A DNA stretch of 64,000 bases from CAWCXF01 sp963799455 (GTDB lineage Bacteria; Pseudomonadota; Alphaproteobacteria; Rhodobacterales; Rhodobacteraceae), in contig CAWCXF010000007.1 in the NCBI GenBank assembly GCA_963799455.1, forward strand, positions 620,001 through 684,000, read 5' to 3'. How positions within the stretch are numbered: position 1 is the first letter of the stretch; each line of letters begins with the position of its first letter. Both the position numbers and the translations under genes were made by a program. Of the stretch, positions 55,098 to 64,000 are shown piece by piece. The notes under the pieces were generated by a model that ran no database searches, was not told the DNA's origin, and saw only the letters and a list, made by a program, of their open reading frames with translations.

Positions 55098-57327
55098 ATG
55101 AGCACCCTGCCGTCGAAGGCCGAGATCCTGGCGTGGATCGCGGACAACCCCACCCAGGCCTCCAAACGCGAGATCGCGCGCGCCTTCGGGCTGAAGGGCG
55201 CCGAGCGCGTGGAGCTCAAGCGCGTGCTGCGCGAGCTGCAGGAGGAGGGCCATGTCGAGAAGCGCAGGCGCGCCTACCGCGACCCCGAGACGCTGCCGCC
55301 CGTGACGGTGCTGGAGGTGCGGCCGGGGCCGGAGGGCGACCTCTTCGCCCGCCCGCTCGAATGGCACGGGGAGGGCGAAGCGCCGGTGGTGCTGGTGATG
55401 CCGCGGCAGTCCGACCCCGCGATGGGGGCGGGCGACCGGATCCTCGCCAAGCTCACGCGGATCACGGGCGAGGACCACCACTACGAGGCCCGCCTGATCC
55501 GGCGCATCGGGACCAACCCGCAGCGGATGCTGGGGGTCTATCGCGCGGGCTCCGAGGGCGGGCGGATCGTGCCGATCGACAAGGGCGCCGAGCGCGAGTG
55601 GATGGTCCCGCCGGGGGCTGCGGGCGGCGCGCGCGACGGCGAGCTGGTGCAGGCCGAGGCGCAGGGCGTTCGCCCCCGCATGGGCCTGCCGCGGGCGCGG
55701 GTGATCGAGCGGCTGGGCGATCCGTCCGCGCCGCGCGCGGTGAGCCTGATCGCCATCCACCAGCACGGCATCCCCGACGAGTTCCCCGACGAGGCCATGA
55801 GGGAGGCCGACTCGATGCGGCCCGCCGGGCTCTCGGGGCGGGAGGATCTGCGCGAGCTGCCGCTGGTCACGATCGACCCCGAGGACGCGCGCGACCACGA
55901 CGACGCGGTGTGGGCCGAGCCCGACGAGGGGGGCGGGCACGTCCTGTGGGTCGCCATCGCGGACGTGGCGGCCTACGTCCGCCCCGGCTCGGCGCTCGAC
56001 CGGGAGGCGTGGGCACGGGGCAACTCGACCTACTTCCCCGACCGGGTGGTGCCGATGCTGCCCGACAGGCTGTCGGGCGACCTGTGCTCGCTGCACGAAG
56101 GCGTGCCGCGCCCCGTCATCGCGCTCCGGATGCGGATCGGCGAGGACGGGGCGCTGCGCGAGCACCGCTTCGTGAGGGGGCTGATGCGCTCGGCCGCCTC
56201 GCTGACCTACGAGGAGGTGCAGGCCGCGATCGACGGCGAGCCGTCCGACCGCGCCGGGCCGCTGCTCGACCCGGTGATCCGCCCGCTCTACGCCGCCTAC
56301 GGGGCGCTGCAGCGCGCCCGCGCCCGGCGCGAGCCGCTGGAGCTGGACCTGCCCGAGCGGCGCATCGTGCTGTCGGACGACGGCCGCGTGGAGTCCGTCG
56401 CGTTCAAGGCGCGCCTCGACGCCCACCGGCTGATCGAGGAGTTCATGGTGCTGGCCAACGTGGCCGCGGCGCAGGCGTTGGAGGGTCGCCGAACGCCGCT
56501 CCTCTACCGCGTCCATGAGGAGCCCGCGCCCGAGCGCATCGAGGCGCTGCGCCAGACCGCCGAGGCCTCGGGGCTCTCGCTCGCCAAGGGCCAGGTGATG
56601 CGCACCGGCGCGCTCAACCGCCTGCTCGACCAGGCCGCGGGCACGCCCGACGCCGAGCTTCTGTCGCTCGCCACGCTGCGCTCGATGCAGCAGGCCTACT
56701 ACGCTCCCGACAACCTCGGCCATTTCGGCCTCGCGCTGAGGGCCTACGCGCATTTCACCTCGCCCATCCGGCGCTACGCCGACCTCGTGGTCCACCGCGC
56801 CCTGATCCGCGCGCATGGCTGGGGGGAGGGGGGGCTCACCGACGGCGAGATCGCGCGGCTCCCCGAGACGGCCGAGCACATCTCGCAGACCGAGCGCCGC
56901 TCGATGGCGGCCGAGCGCGACACGGTGGACCGCTACCTCGCGGCCTATCTCCAGAATCGCGTGGGCGCCGAGTTCGAGGGCCGCGTCTCGGGCGTCCAGC
57001 GCTTCGGGCTCTTCGTCAAGCTCGACGAGACCGGCGCCGACGGGCTGGTGCCGGTGGGCTCGATCGGGGCCGAGTACTGGCACCACGACCGCGACGCGCA
57101 GACGCTGATGGGCGCCGATTTCGGGCCGGGTGCTGGGCCTCGGCCAGCGCGTGCGGGTGCGGCTGTCGGACGCGGTTCCCGTGACGGGGGGCCTGCTGTT
57201 CGACCTCTTGGAGATCGAGGGCGAGGCGCTTAGACGCGGCCCCGCGCGGCCCCGCGCGGCACGGGGTCGCCCCACGGGGCCGCGCCCGCTGCCCCAGCGG
57301 GCGCGGGTGGTGCGCCGGAGGCGGTAG
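55098..57327 (+). CDS. rnr: Ribonuclease R, one frameshift near the C-terminus
   Basis: 3'-5' exoribonuclease that degrades structured RNA. 742 residues if one surplus G in TTCGGGCCGGG (about 57124) is removed, restoring ADFGRVLGLGQRVRV. The N-terminal winged helix has QASKREIARAFGLKGAERVE, the RNB catalytic domain LVTIDPEDARDHDDAVWAE and YFPDRVVPMLPDRLSGDLCS, and RRYADLVVHRALI; the S1 domain has GRVSGVQRFGLFVKLDETGA. The tail is basic (RVVRRRR). ATG at 55098. Since only the last part is displaced, this is probably a sequence error. Confidence 0.92.
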
Positions 57328-57579
57328 CGGCTCGAACGGCGCGTCGCGCCGAGCGCCCGCGAGGGAGGGGCCGGGGCCCGGCCGGCGCGGCGGGCTTCGC
57401 CGCCCGCGCGGACGCCCGTCGGACCCGCGCCCGAGGGGGCGGCCCGCGCGGCGGATCGTCGCCCCGATGACGGATCGGGGCCACGATCGAGGCGGGCCCG
57501 TCGCCTCCCCCTTCCGGTTGTGCCGTCCTCGCGGCTAGGATGTTCGCCGGACCGGGTTCGGAAGGGGACGGGAGGACCG

Positions 57580-59013
57580 ATGGGGATCACTCGAGCCATG
57601 GCGCTCGCCGCGCTCGTCACCGGGGCCGCCGCCGCCCCGCTCGCCTGGGCCGGCCCGGCCGCCTCGCCGCGCCCCGAGCCCAGACCCGCGGCGCGCCTCG
57701 CTCCGGGCCCGGGGGAGGGCCCCATGGCGAGCCTCGCGGCGGGATCGCCGACCGCCGGGGGCGGCGTCCTCGCGGCGGCGGCGCGCGCCGGGCTGCCCGC
57801 GCCCGCCGCCGCGCCGCGGCCCCCGGCGCGCTCGGGGGAGGTCGGGGCCGAGGGCACCCCGAAGCCCGACCTTTGGCCGATCGAGGCCGCCTCCGACGCC
57901 GGGTTCCAGGACTGGCTGGCGGGCTTCCGCGGCCGGGCGCTCGCCCAGGGCATCCGAGGGGACGTGTTCGACGCGGCCTTCCGCGGCGTGCGCCCCGATC
58001 CGGAGGTGATCCGGCGCGACCGCAGCCAGTCCGAGTTCACCAAGACCATCTGGGACTATCTCGACAGCGCGGCGTCGGACTCGCGCATCCGCGACGGGCG
58101 CGACGCGCTGCGTCGCCACGGCCCGCTGCTCGACGCGATCGAGGCGCGCTTCGGCGTCGACAAGGAGGTGGTGGCCGCGGTGTGGGGGCTGGAGAGCGCC
58201 TATGGCGTCCATCGCGGCGAGATGGACGTGATCCGCTCGCTCGCCACGCTGGCCCACGACAGCCGGCGCGGGCGCTTCTTCGAGGGTCAGCTGATCGCCG
58301 CGCTCAGGATCCTCCAGTCGGGCGACGTCGGCCCTCGGGGCATGACGGGCTCCTGGGCGGGCGCGATGGGGCACACCCAGTTCATCCCCACCTCCTATCT
58401 CGACTACGCGGTGGACGCGGACGGCGACGGGCGGCGCGACATCTGGTCGGAGGATCCGACCGACGCGCTCGCCTCGACGGCGGCCTACCTCGCGCGCTTC
58501 GGCTGGACGCGGGGACAGCCCTGGGGCGTCGAGGTGCGCCTGCCGCGCGGCTTCGACTATTCCCAGGCGCGGCGCGACCTCGATCGGCTGCCGTCGGAAT
58601 GGGCGCGCGCCGGGGTGGTCGGCGTGGACGGCCGCCCGGTGCCCGACTACGGCCACGCCTCGGTGCTGCTGCCGGCGGGCGCGCAGGGGGCCGCGTTCCT
58701 CATCTTCGACAACTTCGCGGTGCTGGAGCGCTACAACTCCGCCGACGCCTACGTGATCGGCGTGGGCCACCTGTCGGACCGGCTGCGCGGGGCGGGGCCG
58801 ATCCGCTCGGGCTGGCCGCGCGGCGACCGGGCGCTGAGCTTCCCCGAGCGGCGCGAGCTCCAGCAGCGGCTCACCGACGCGGGCTTCGACACCCGCGGCG
58901 TGGACGGCAAGATCGGGCCCCTGACGATCGAGGCGGTGCGCGCCTTCCAGCGCTCGCAGGGCCTCGCGCCCGACGGCTACGCCTCGCTGGCGGTGCTCGA
59001 TCGGCTGCGGTGA
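57580..59013 (+). CDS. Lytic murein transglycosylase (MltB type) with PG-binding domain
   Basis: Cuts the glycan strand of peptidoglycan with formation of anhydro-muramic acid. 477 residues. The signal peptide (MALAALVTGAAAAPLAWA) is followed by a low-complexity Pro/Ala linker to about residue 90. The SLT core has FQDWLAGFRGRALAQGI, the catalytic Glu in AAVWGLESAYGVHRGEMDVI, GAMGHTQFIPTSYLDYAVD and DALASTAAYLARFGW. The C-terminal peptidoglycan-binding repeat has LQQRLTDAGFDTRGVDGKIG and AVRAFQRSQGL. A GGGAGGACC ribosome site precedes ATG 57580. Confidence 0.93.
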   Translation: MGITRAMALAALVTGAAAAPLAWAGPAASPRPEPRPAARLAPGPGEGPMASLAAGSPTAGGGVLAAAARAGLPAPAAAPRPPARSGEVGAEGTPKPDLWPIEAASDAGFQDWLAGFRGRALAQGIRGDVFDAAFRGVRPDPEVIRRDRSQSEFTKTIWDYLDSAASDSRIRDGRDALRRHGPLLDAIEARFGVDKEVVAAVWGLESAYGVHRGEMDVIRSLATLAHDSRRGRFFEGQLIAALRILQSGDVGPRGMTGSWAGAMGHTQFIPTSYLDYAVDADGDGRRDIWSEDPTDALASTAAYLARFGWTRGQPWGVEVRLPRGFDYSQARRDLDRLPSEWARAGVVGVDGRPVPDYGHASVLLPAGAQGAAFLIFDNFAVLERYNSADAYVIGVGHLSDRLRGAGPIRSGWPRGDRALSFPERRELQQRLTDAGFDTRGVDGKIGPLTIEAVRAFQRSQGLAPDGYASLAVLDRLR

Positions 59014-59184
59014 GGTGGGCGCCCTCCCTCGCGCGGCTCGACCCATGGGGTCGTGCGGAGGGCTTGGCGTGACGCCTGGAGCGCGGGCGACAGGACGGGG
59101 GCGCCGAGGGGGCACGGATGCTTTGAACTGCGCCCCTTGAAGTCCCTCACGTGAGGCGGGCGTCCGTCATGAAGGAGAGGGGGG

Positions 59185-60060
59185 ATGCGCGGGTCGAGGG
59201 TCACGAAGGAGCAGACCATCGCGATCCTGGCCGAGGGGGAGCGCGGGGCGCCCACGGCGGAGGTCTGCCGGCGCCACGGGGTCGGCGACGCGACGCCGTG
59301 CGAGCGGAAGGCCGAGCACGGCGGGATGCAGGGCCTGCCGCGGACCTGATCCGGGGTGTCGGGCGCCCGCAGGCCAAGGGCCCCGAGGACGGGAACGCGC
59401 GGCTCGAGGGGCTGCTGTCCGATCAGATGCCCGACGACGCGGCGCTCAAGGACCTGGCTCGGGAAAGAGCCGACGACGCCCCAGGAGCGGTGGACGGCGG
59501 CTTGGGCGCGATGGCGGGGTTCGACCTCTCCCGGCGCCGGGCCCGTCGGGGGGGTCGAGCGGCGATCCGAGGGCCGTGAGGCGAGCGCGCGCGCCGGACC
59601 GCCCCGAGATCCGCGCCCGCATGGGCGTGATCGCCGCCCGGCGCCGCCGCTTCGGGTGCCGGCGGATCGGGCTGATGCTCGAGCGCGAGGGCGTGGTCGT
59701 GAACCGCGAGAGGCGGCCGGCGGCCCTCCGAGGAGGAAGGCCTCGCGGCGAGGCGCGGGCGCGGGCGCGCCTCGGGGACCGGGGCGCCGATGCCGCTCCC
59801 CTCCGCCCCCGGCGGGCGCTGGAGCCTCGACCTTCTCGCGGATGTCCTCGGCCCGGGGCGCGCGGCGCTTCGGGGGCGCGGCGCTTCGCTCGCCATCGCC
59901 CTCGGAGCGATGGCGGCCGACGGCTCGCCCCCGCGGTCATCGACGATCGCGCGCGCGAGTGCCTGGCCCTCGTCGCCGACACCTCGATCCCCGGCGCGCG
60001 GGTCGGCATGCCGCGCTCGCCCGCGGTGATGCGCGCCTCGGCGGACTCCGTTTCTGCAAC
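59185..60060 (+). pseudogene. Remnant of an IS3-family element (OrfA/OrfB)
   Basis: OrfA starts at 59185: MRGSRVTKEQTIAILAEGER, EVCRRHGVGDATPCERKAEH and GGM, the IS3-type OrfA helix-turn-helix. After a frame change, QAKGPEDGNARLEGLLSDQM and PDDAALKDLARE match the leucine-zipper part. OrfB pieces follow: MGVIAARRRRFGCRRIGLML, EREGVVVN and, near 59940, DDRARECLALVADTSIPGAR, which is the integrase core. Several frameshifts; the 3' part is lost near 60060. Confidence 0.8.
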
Positions 60061-60129
60061 GGGTCGACGGTGGCGAGCATCTCTCTGCGGGTCGAGGGGC
60101 GTTGGTTGCACCGTCGTCGCTTGGGCTCA

Positions 60130-60940
60130 TGCTTCCGTTCGGGCTCGCAGGGCGCGGCCTGGGGTCCGGTGAGATGGAGCGGCGGCCAGTCTGCGGAAGT
60201 GCGCTCGGGGCGCGCGACAGGGCCCGCGGCCCGGTCGCACCCGTGGTGCCCTATGCGCACGACACGGACCTCGGCCGGGTTGGGGCCGGGCCCGATCCAG
60301 CAGGTCAGGTCATCGGTGCGCCCTCGCCAAGCCCCCTCTGGGCGGAAGACCGTCCCGTCGCGCCACACCCGGTGCAGCAGCACCGCCAGCTTGCGGGCCA
60401 GGGCCACCCCGGCCTTGCGCGCGCCGGGGCGCGCTCGGGCCGGCCGCCGGGCCCGGTCGCGCCGCCGCGACGGCCGCGCGACCCGCGTCAGCAGGACGTT
60501 CGCCGCCACGCAGAGCGCGGCGCGCACCAGGCCGTCGCCGGCCCGGGCGGTGGGGCCGTGCCCCGGTCGGCCCGACCCGACCGGTGCTTGCGGGGCGCCC
60601 CGCGCCGGACAGCGCGCCCCGAGCGAGCTCGATCGTCGGAAGCGGGCTGGATCATCGACCGCCGACGGGGGCGCCCAGGGCCGTGATCGGGCCGACCCCG
60701 GGCACGGTCGTCAGCCGTCGGCGGGCCTCGTCCTCGCGGACGACGGCGAGGGCCCGGCCTGGAGCGCCTCGACGCTGCCGCACAGGGCCCGGCGCGCCGC
60801 CAGCAGGGGCGCGATGATCGCGAGGAGGCCTGGCCGGTCATCGAGCCCCGCTCGCGCCCGCGCCTCGAACAGGGGCCGCCGGCCCGCGGGCAGCTCGATC
60901 GCGGACGCCCGTCACGGGGGGGGGCCTGATTGATCCAGCC
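60130..60940 (-). pseudogene. Remnant of an IS110-family transposase
   Basis: On the minus strand, from about 60940 downwards, the pieces PLFEARARAGLDDRPGLLAI, SRPCWRRAGPCAAASRRSR and, best preserved, RAALCVAANVLLTRVARPSR with KAGVALARKLAVLLHRVWRD-GT near 60400 match the C-terminal transposase_20 half of IS110 elements. The N-terminal half is missing, and the frame is broken. Confidence 0.6.
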
Positions 60941-61483
60941 CACGCCGCCGAGACTGTGTGGGTCTGCGGCCCCTGGAGGAGCGGGACGCGGGCGCGGGGC
61001 GACGACGGCGGGAGTTCCCCCGAGGCGTTCAAGCGCGGGGCGGTGGGGCGGGTCCGCGGCGCCCGAGCTGTGGCGATCCTCGCGGCGGCGCCCAGGGCGC
61101 GCCGCGCGTGCACGCGACCCTCCAGGCGCTCGGCCACGGGGCTCGGGCGTCGCCGGGTGGCCCGTCCGTGGCCCGTCCGATGCGGCGCGGCGGCGCCTGG
61201 CGCGGCCGGGCCGCCCTGCCTGCTGCGGGTGCCCCCGACAGCCGCCATGGCCGCCCGACCGCGCGTGCGCCGGGCCGGCTCGGCCGGGGCTTCGAGGCGG
61301 CTCGGCCCGAACGGGCCCGGCTGGCGGATCCGACCGACATGCGCGACCTGTGAGGGCCGGCTCCCCCTCGCGGCCGTCCTCGCGCCCCGCACGCCCGCGA
61401 GGTCGTGGGCTGACCGGCGTATTTCCTCACTGAGGAATGTTCCCGGACGGATGACACTTGCCTCATCTGGGATGTTCCCGGGC
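60941..61483. other. Unassigned stretch between IS remnants
   Basis: A short motif SPEAFKRGAVGRVRGARAV (plus strand near 61015) recalls IS3-type OrfA, but nothing more follows. Near 61430 two related segments, GAGGAATGTTCCCGGACGG and CTGGGATGTTCCCGGGC, lie 43 bases apart and may be an element end. No gene is supported. Confidence 0.35.
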
Positions 61484-63017
61484 CTACAGGCTGCGGCATC
61501 TGCCTTGGGGGTGGCGGAGGGGCCGAGCACCAGCGCCTTCGCGCGGGCGGCGCCAGAGCTTGAGGCGGCGCTGCACCGTCCGGATCAGCTTGTCCGGGTA
61601 GGTCTTGGGGTCGGCCGCCTGCAGCCTGTCGAGCAGTTGGCGACCTGTGATGCCGGGATCGACCTCGAACCAGGCCTTCAGCTCGGCGGTGACGGCCTCG
61701 AGCGGATCGGGAACCGTCCGGTAGCGCGGCTTGGACGCCTTCGGCCGCGCCGTCGGGCGGACCTCGCCCCGCCTCCAGGCCAGACGCAGGCTGGCGAGGA
61801 ACGCGTCGAGGGTGGGTTCGGCGCCGGTCGCCGTCACGTCGGCCGCGGGCCGCTTGTCCGCGATCTCCACCAGCGCCTCCTGAGCGGCGCGGATCTCGCC
61901 AAGCAGGCGCACCGGGTCGAGCTCGGCCTGCTGGGCGTCCAGCGCGTCCTTCAGCGCCTGCGGGGGACGCGCGGGTCGGCGAGGAGGCGCTGATGCGGCG
62001 TCAGCGGTGGGTGGCAGCGCTTGCGGACGAGGGCGCGCCCCCGCCGCTTCTCGGCGAGCTTGAACGACGGCTGGAAGAACACGAACAGCCGCATGGGCCG
62101 GTAGAGGCGCGCCAAGGCCTCGGCCGCCGCGAGCCCCTCGAGCCGCCGTCAGCCCACCATCCGCCGCACGACGGCGCCGTTCTTGCGGCTCGATGTGGGC
62201 CTGGTCGTTCTTGGGGGTCAGGGCCGCGAGCGGGTGTCGACCCCCGCCGCCTCGCACCAGGCCTTCACCGTCTCGTCGATGAACACGGTTGTCGTTGTCC
62301 GTGTCGAAGCCGAGCAAGGGGAATGGCGTCGCCTCGCGCATCACCGTCATGGCCTCCCCGAGCCGCTGCTGCTCGCGCAAGAGCAGCGGCGCGCACTCGG
62401 TCCAGCCGGTGGCGACGTCGGTGAGCACCAGCCTCTCGCACGAAGCTCCCGCTCGTCGACGGCCCGCTGTGCGCCACGAGGTCGGCCTCCATGAAGCCGG
62501 GCGCCGGGTCGCCCCAGTCGGCGTATGTCCGGATCGGCACGGCTCGCGCCGGATCGCCGGCGAACTCGCCACGCACCGGCGTCGGCTCAACATCTTCGCC
62601 CTCGCCGGTGCCAGCGCCCTGTCGATCGTGGCAGCGCTGACCGTCTCGAGCCGCGCGCGCACCTCCGCGTCCAGAGCCAAGCACCCGTGCCGCTCCATCG
62701 CCGCGATCAGCATCGGGATCAGCGGCCGCAGCCTCTCGGCCCGCAGAGCCGGTCCGACGCCTCCCACGAGCCACGATCAGCGCCTCGCGCACCGCCTCGT
62801 CGTAAAGGCGCCGCTCGGGTCGGGGCCGCGAGCGGTCGGGCCGCGTCGTCGCGCGCAGCACGCGGGCGGCGTGCTTGCGATGGGAGCCCGTCACCTCCGC
62901 GAACTTGGTCAGGACGCGCCCCTTCTCCGCCCGGCCCGCCCCTCGATGCCGCGCCGCCAGCGCGCCCTGCAGCTCGTCCCGCGTCGCCATGCTCACCCGC
63001 CTCACCCTCGCCTCCAC
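61484..63017 (-). pseudogene. Remnant of a DDE transposase (ISNCY-like, integrase core)
   Basis: Reading down the minus strand: MATRDELQGALAARHRGAGR, AEKGRVLTKFAEVTGSHRKH (N-terminal HTH), CLALDAEVRARLETVSAATI, then LTDVATGWTECAPLLLREQQ and PFPLLGFDTDND (integrase core with catalytic Asp), ALTPKNDQAHIEPQE, and the C-terminal RTVQRRLKLWRRPREGAGAR. These are spread over at least three frames. The pattern belongs to transposases with a long C-terminal tail often filed under ISNCY. Not functional as written. Confidence 0.7.
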
Positions 63018-63360
63018 GGACGCTCCCCTCGAGAGCAGTCCTCGTGAGGCAACAGCTCAAGCTCCAGGAGCAGATCAGGCGGGGCAACGCGTCCGCACTG
63101 ACGTCGCCCGGGGTGTGCCCGGGTGCGGCATGTCGAGGCCATCGGCGCTGGCCCCGACCGCGACGGCGACGACCGCGAAGGGGGCGGCGAAGGGGGCGGC
63201 GAAGGGGGTGTCGTCGATGGCTTCACTGCCGCGCAGCGGCGCGACGCCATTCCACGAAGACCGGCCGGTCCGAGAAGGTCTGCCTAGCCGACCGCGACGC
63301 CTCGATGGCGACGTTGGGGCGCAACCGTCGCCTGGAGCCGAGCGGACCAAGCAGCCGGGG

Positions 63361-64000
63361 GCGGTGGACGACGAATGCGGCGTGATCCTCGACGGCGAGG
63401 TCACGACCGGCGAGGTGAGCCAGGGACCGGTCATCCTCGATCGCCTGGACACGGTCGCGGCCGTGACCGGTCCTCCCATCGGCACCGTCACCGCGGATGC
63501 CGGATACGCCTATGCCACGGTCTTCGCGGGCCTGGAGGCGCGCCAGACCACCGGCGTGATCCCGACGAAGGCCGAGCCCCCCCGGCAAGGTCATCGCCAT
63601 GCGACGGTTCGAGTCCGATGCACGCCGCAACCTCGCGCCCGGCGCCGGGGGCGGGATCTCGCGCCCCGAAGGCAAGCTGCACCGTGGCGCCTTCCAGCAC
63701 TTCCATGCCCGCGCCAGGGACCGCGGCAGATGCCCGCTGCGGGCGCGTCGCGTGAGCCCGTCGCGCCATGCCCGCGTCGTCGTGTTCGACGTCGATCACC
63801 CCTCGCTCCTGCGCGCACGACGCCGGCGGCCGCGGTGGGGGGAACGCGAGGATCGGCTCTAACCTGCGCCATCGCAGGCGGCCCGAGGGCTTCCATGGCG
63901 AGGCGAAGACCCGGGCCGCGGCCTGGGCAACAGGCGCGCCCAAGCGGCCCGGGCCGCCGCCGCGATCAATCTCGAGCGGCACGCCGCGGTCCTCCTTGCC
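63361..64000 (+). pseudogene. Remnant of an IS1182/IS5-type transposase, runs off the window
   Basis: VDDECGVILDGEVTTGEVSQ, PPIGTVTADAGYAYATVFAG and TTGVIPTKAEPP in one frame; after a run of seven C (63577-63583) the next frame gives MRRFESDARRNLAPGAGGG, GKLHRGAFQHFHARARDRGR-CPLRARRVSPSR and VDHPSLLRARRRRPRWGERE; then RPEGFHGEAKTR in a third. Order and wording fit the C-terminal half of IS1182-type enzymes (DAGY, CPLR-RC, E in EG-HGEAK). The N-terminal half is absent. Confidence 0.7.

Noticed and set aside
60960..61353. IS3 OrfA-like frame near 61015
   Set aside because: Only about 15 residues resemble OrfA, too little to annotate as a separate element.

Overview
The window is chromosomal DNA of a very GC-rich alphaproteobacterium (by eye about three quarters G+C), most likely in or near the Rhodobacterales. 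The evidence is the order mutM - enoyl-CoA hydratase - rpsT - dnaA - dnaN - recF - gyrB, the block rsfS - rlmH - gpmI - ctpA - rppH, the leuC/leuD/leuB cluster, and CtrA-type TTAA-N7-TTAA boxes in front of regulatory genes. No species is claimed.

Layout. 1-12.4 kb: replication and repair core (3' part of mutM, an enoyl-CoA hydratase, rpsT, dnaA, dnaN, recF, gyrB). A hybrid histidine kinase sits between dnaN and recF, and a nucleotidyltransferase-like gene between recF and gyrB. The 843-bp rpsT-dnaA gap is the best place here for an origin, but no clear DnaA boxes were seen. 12.4-18 kb: NAD salvage genes pncA and pncB on either side of a triple-PAS hybrid histidine kinase. 18-28 kb: arfB, an 18-codon micro-ORF with a near-perfect Shine-Dalgarno and its own hairpin, a queuosine-precursor transporter, a phytase-like lipoprotein, mepA, a CtrA-boxed LuxR-type regulator, an RTX repeat protein, an MFS exporter, yggT, a metallophosphoesterase and a LysE-type exporter. 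28.4-30.8 kb: a third hybrid kinase, with one frameshift. 30.9-37.1 kb: a mobile island ending at a tRNA-Pro(CGG). It holds an intact IS1595-type element with 8-bp target duplications, a decayed IS3 element, a long inverted repeat, an excisionase-like gene, a tyrosine integrase with one in-frame TAG, and an Xre/RES toxin-antitoxin pair whose toxin is frameshifted in a G8 run. 37.2-44.2 kb: EamA transporter, leuB, an endonuclease/phosphatase-fold protein, leuD and leuC, with a low-GC HEPN-type gene between leuC and leuD. 44.5-59 kb: a broken mscS, then rsfS, rlmH, gpmI, ctpA, rppH, a small conserved protein, dapE, a DUF2064 glycosyltransferase-like gene, rnr and a lytic transglycosylase. 59.2-64 kb: remnants of at least four insertion sequences.

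How it fits together. Five TTAA-containing boxes lie 22-90 bp upstream of the three hybrid kinases, the LuxR-type regulator and the endonuclease/phosphatase-fold gene, which suggests a shared CtrA-controlled signalling set. Every resolvable frameshift in the non-transposon genes (third kinase, RTX, mscS five times, RES, dapE, rnr) is a surplus of one or two bases, never a loss. That pattern points to insertion-type consensus errors at least as much as to real gene decay, so these genes should be checked against reads before being called pseudogenes.
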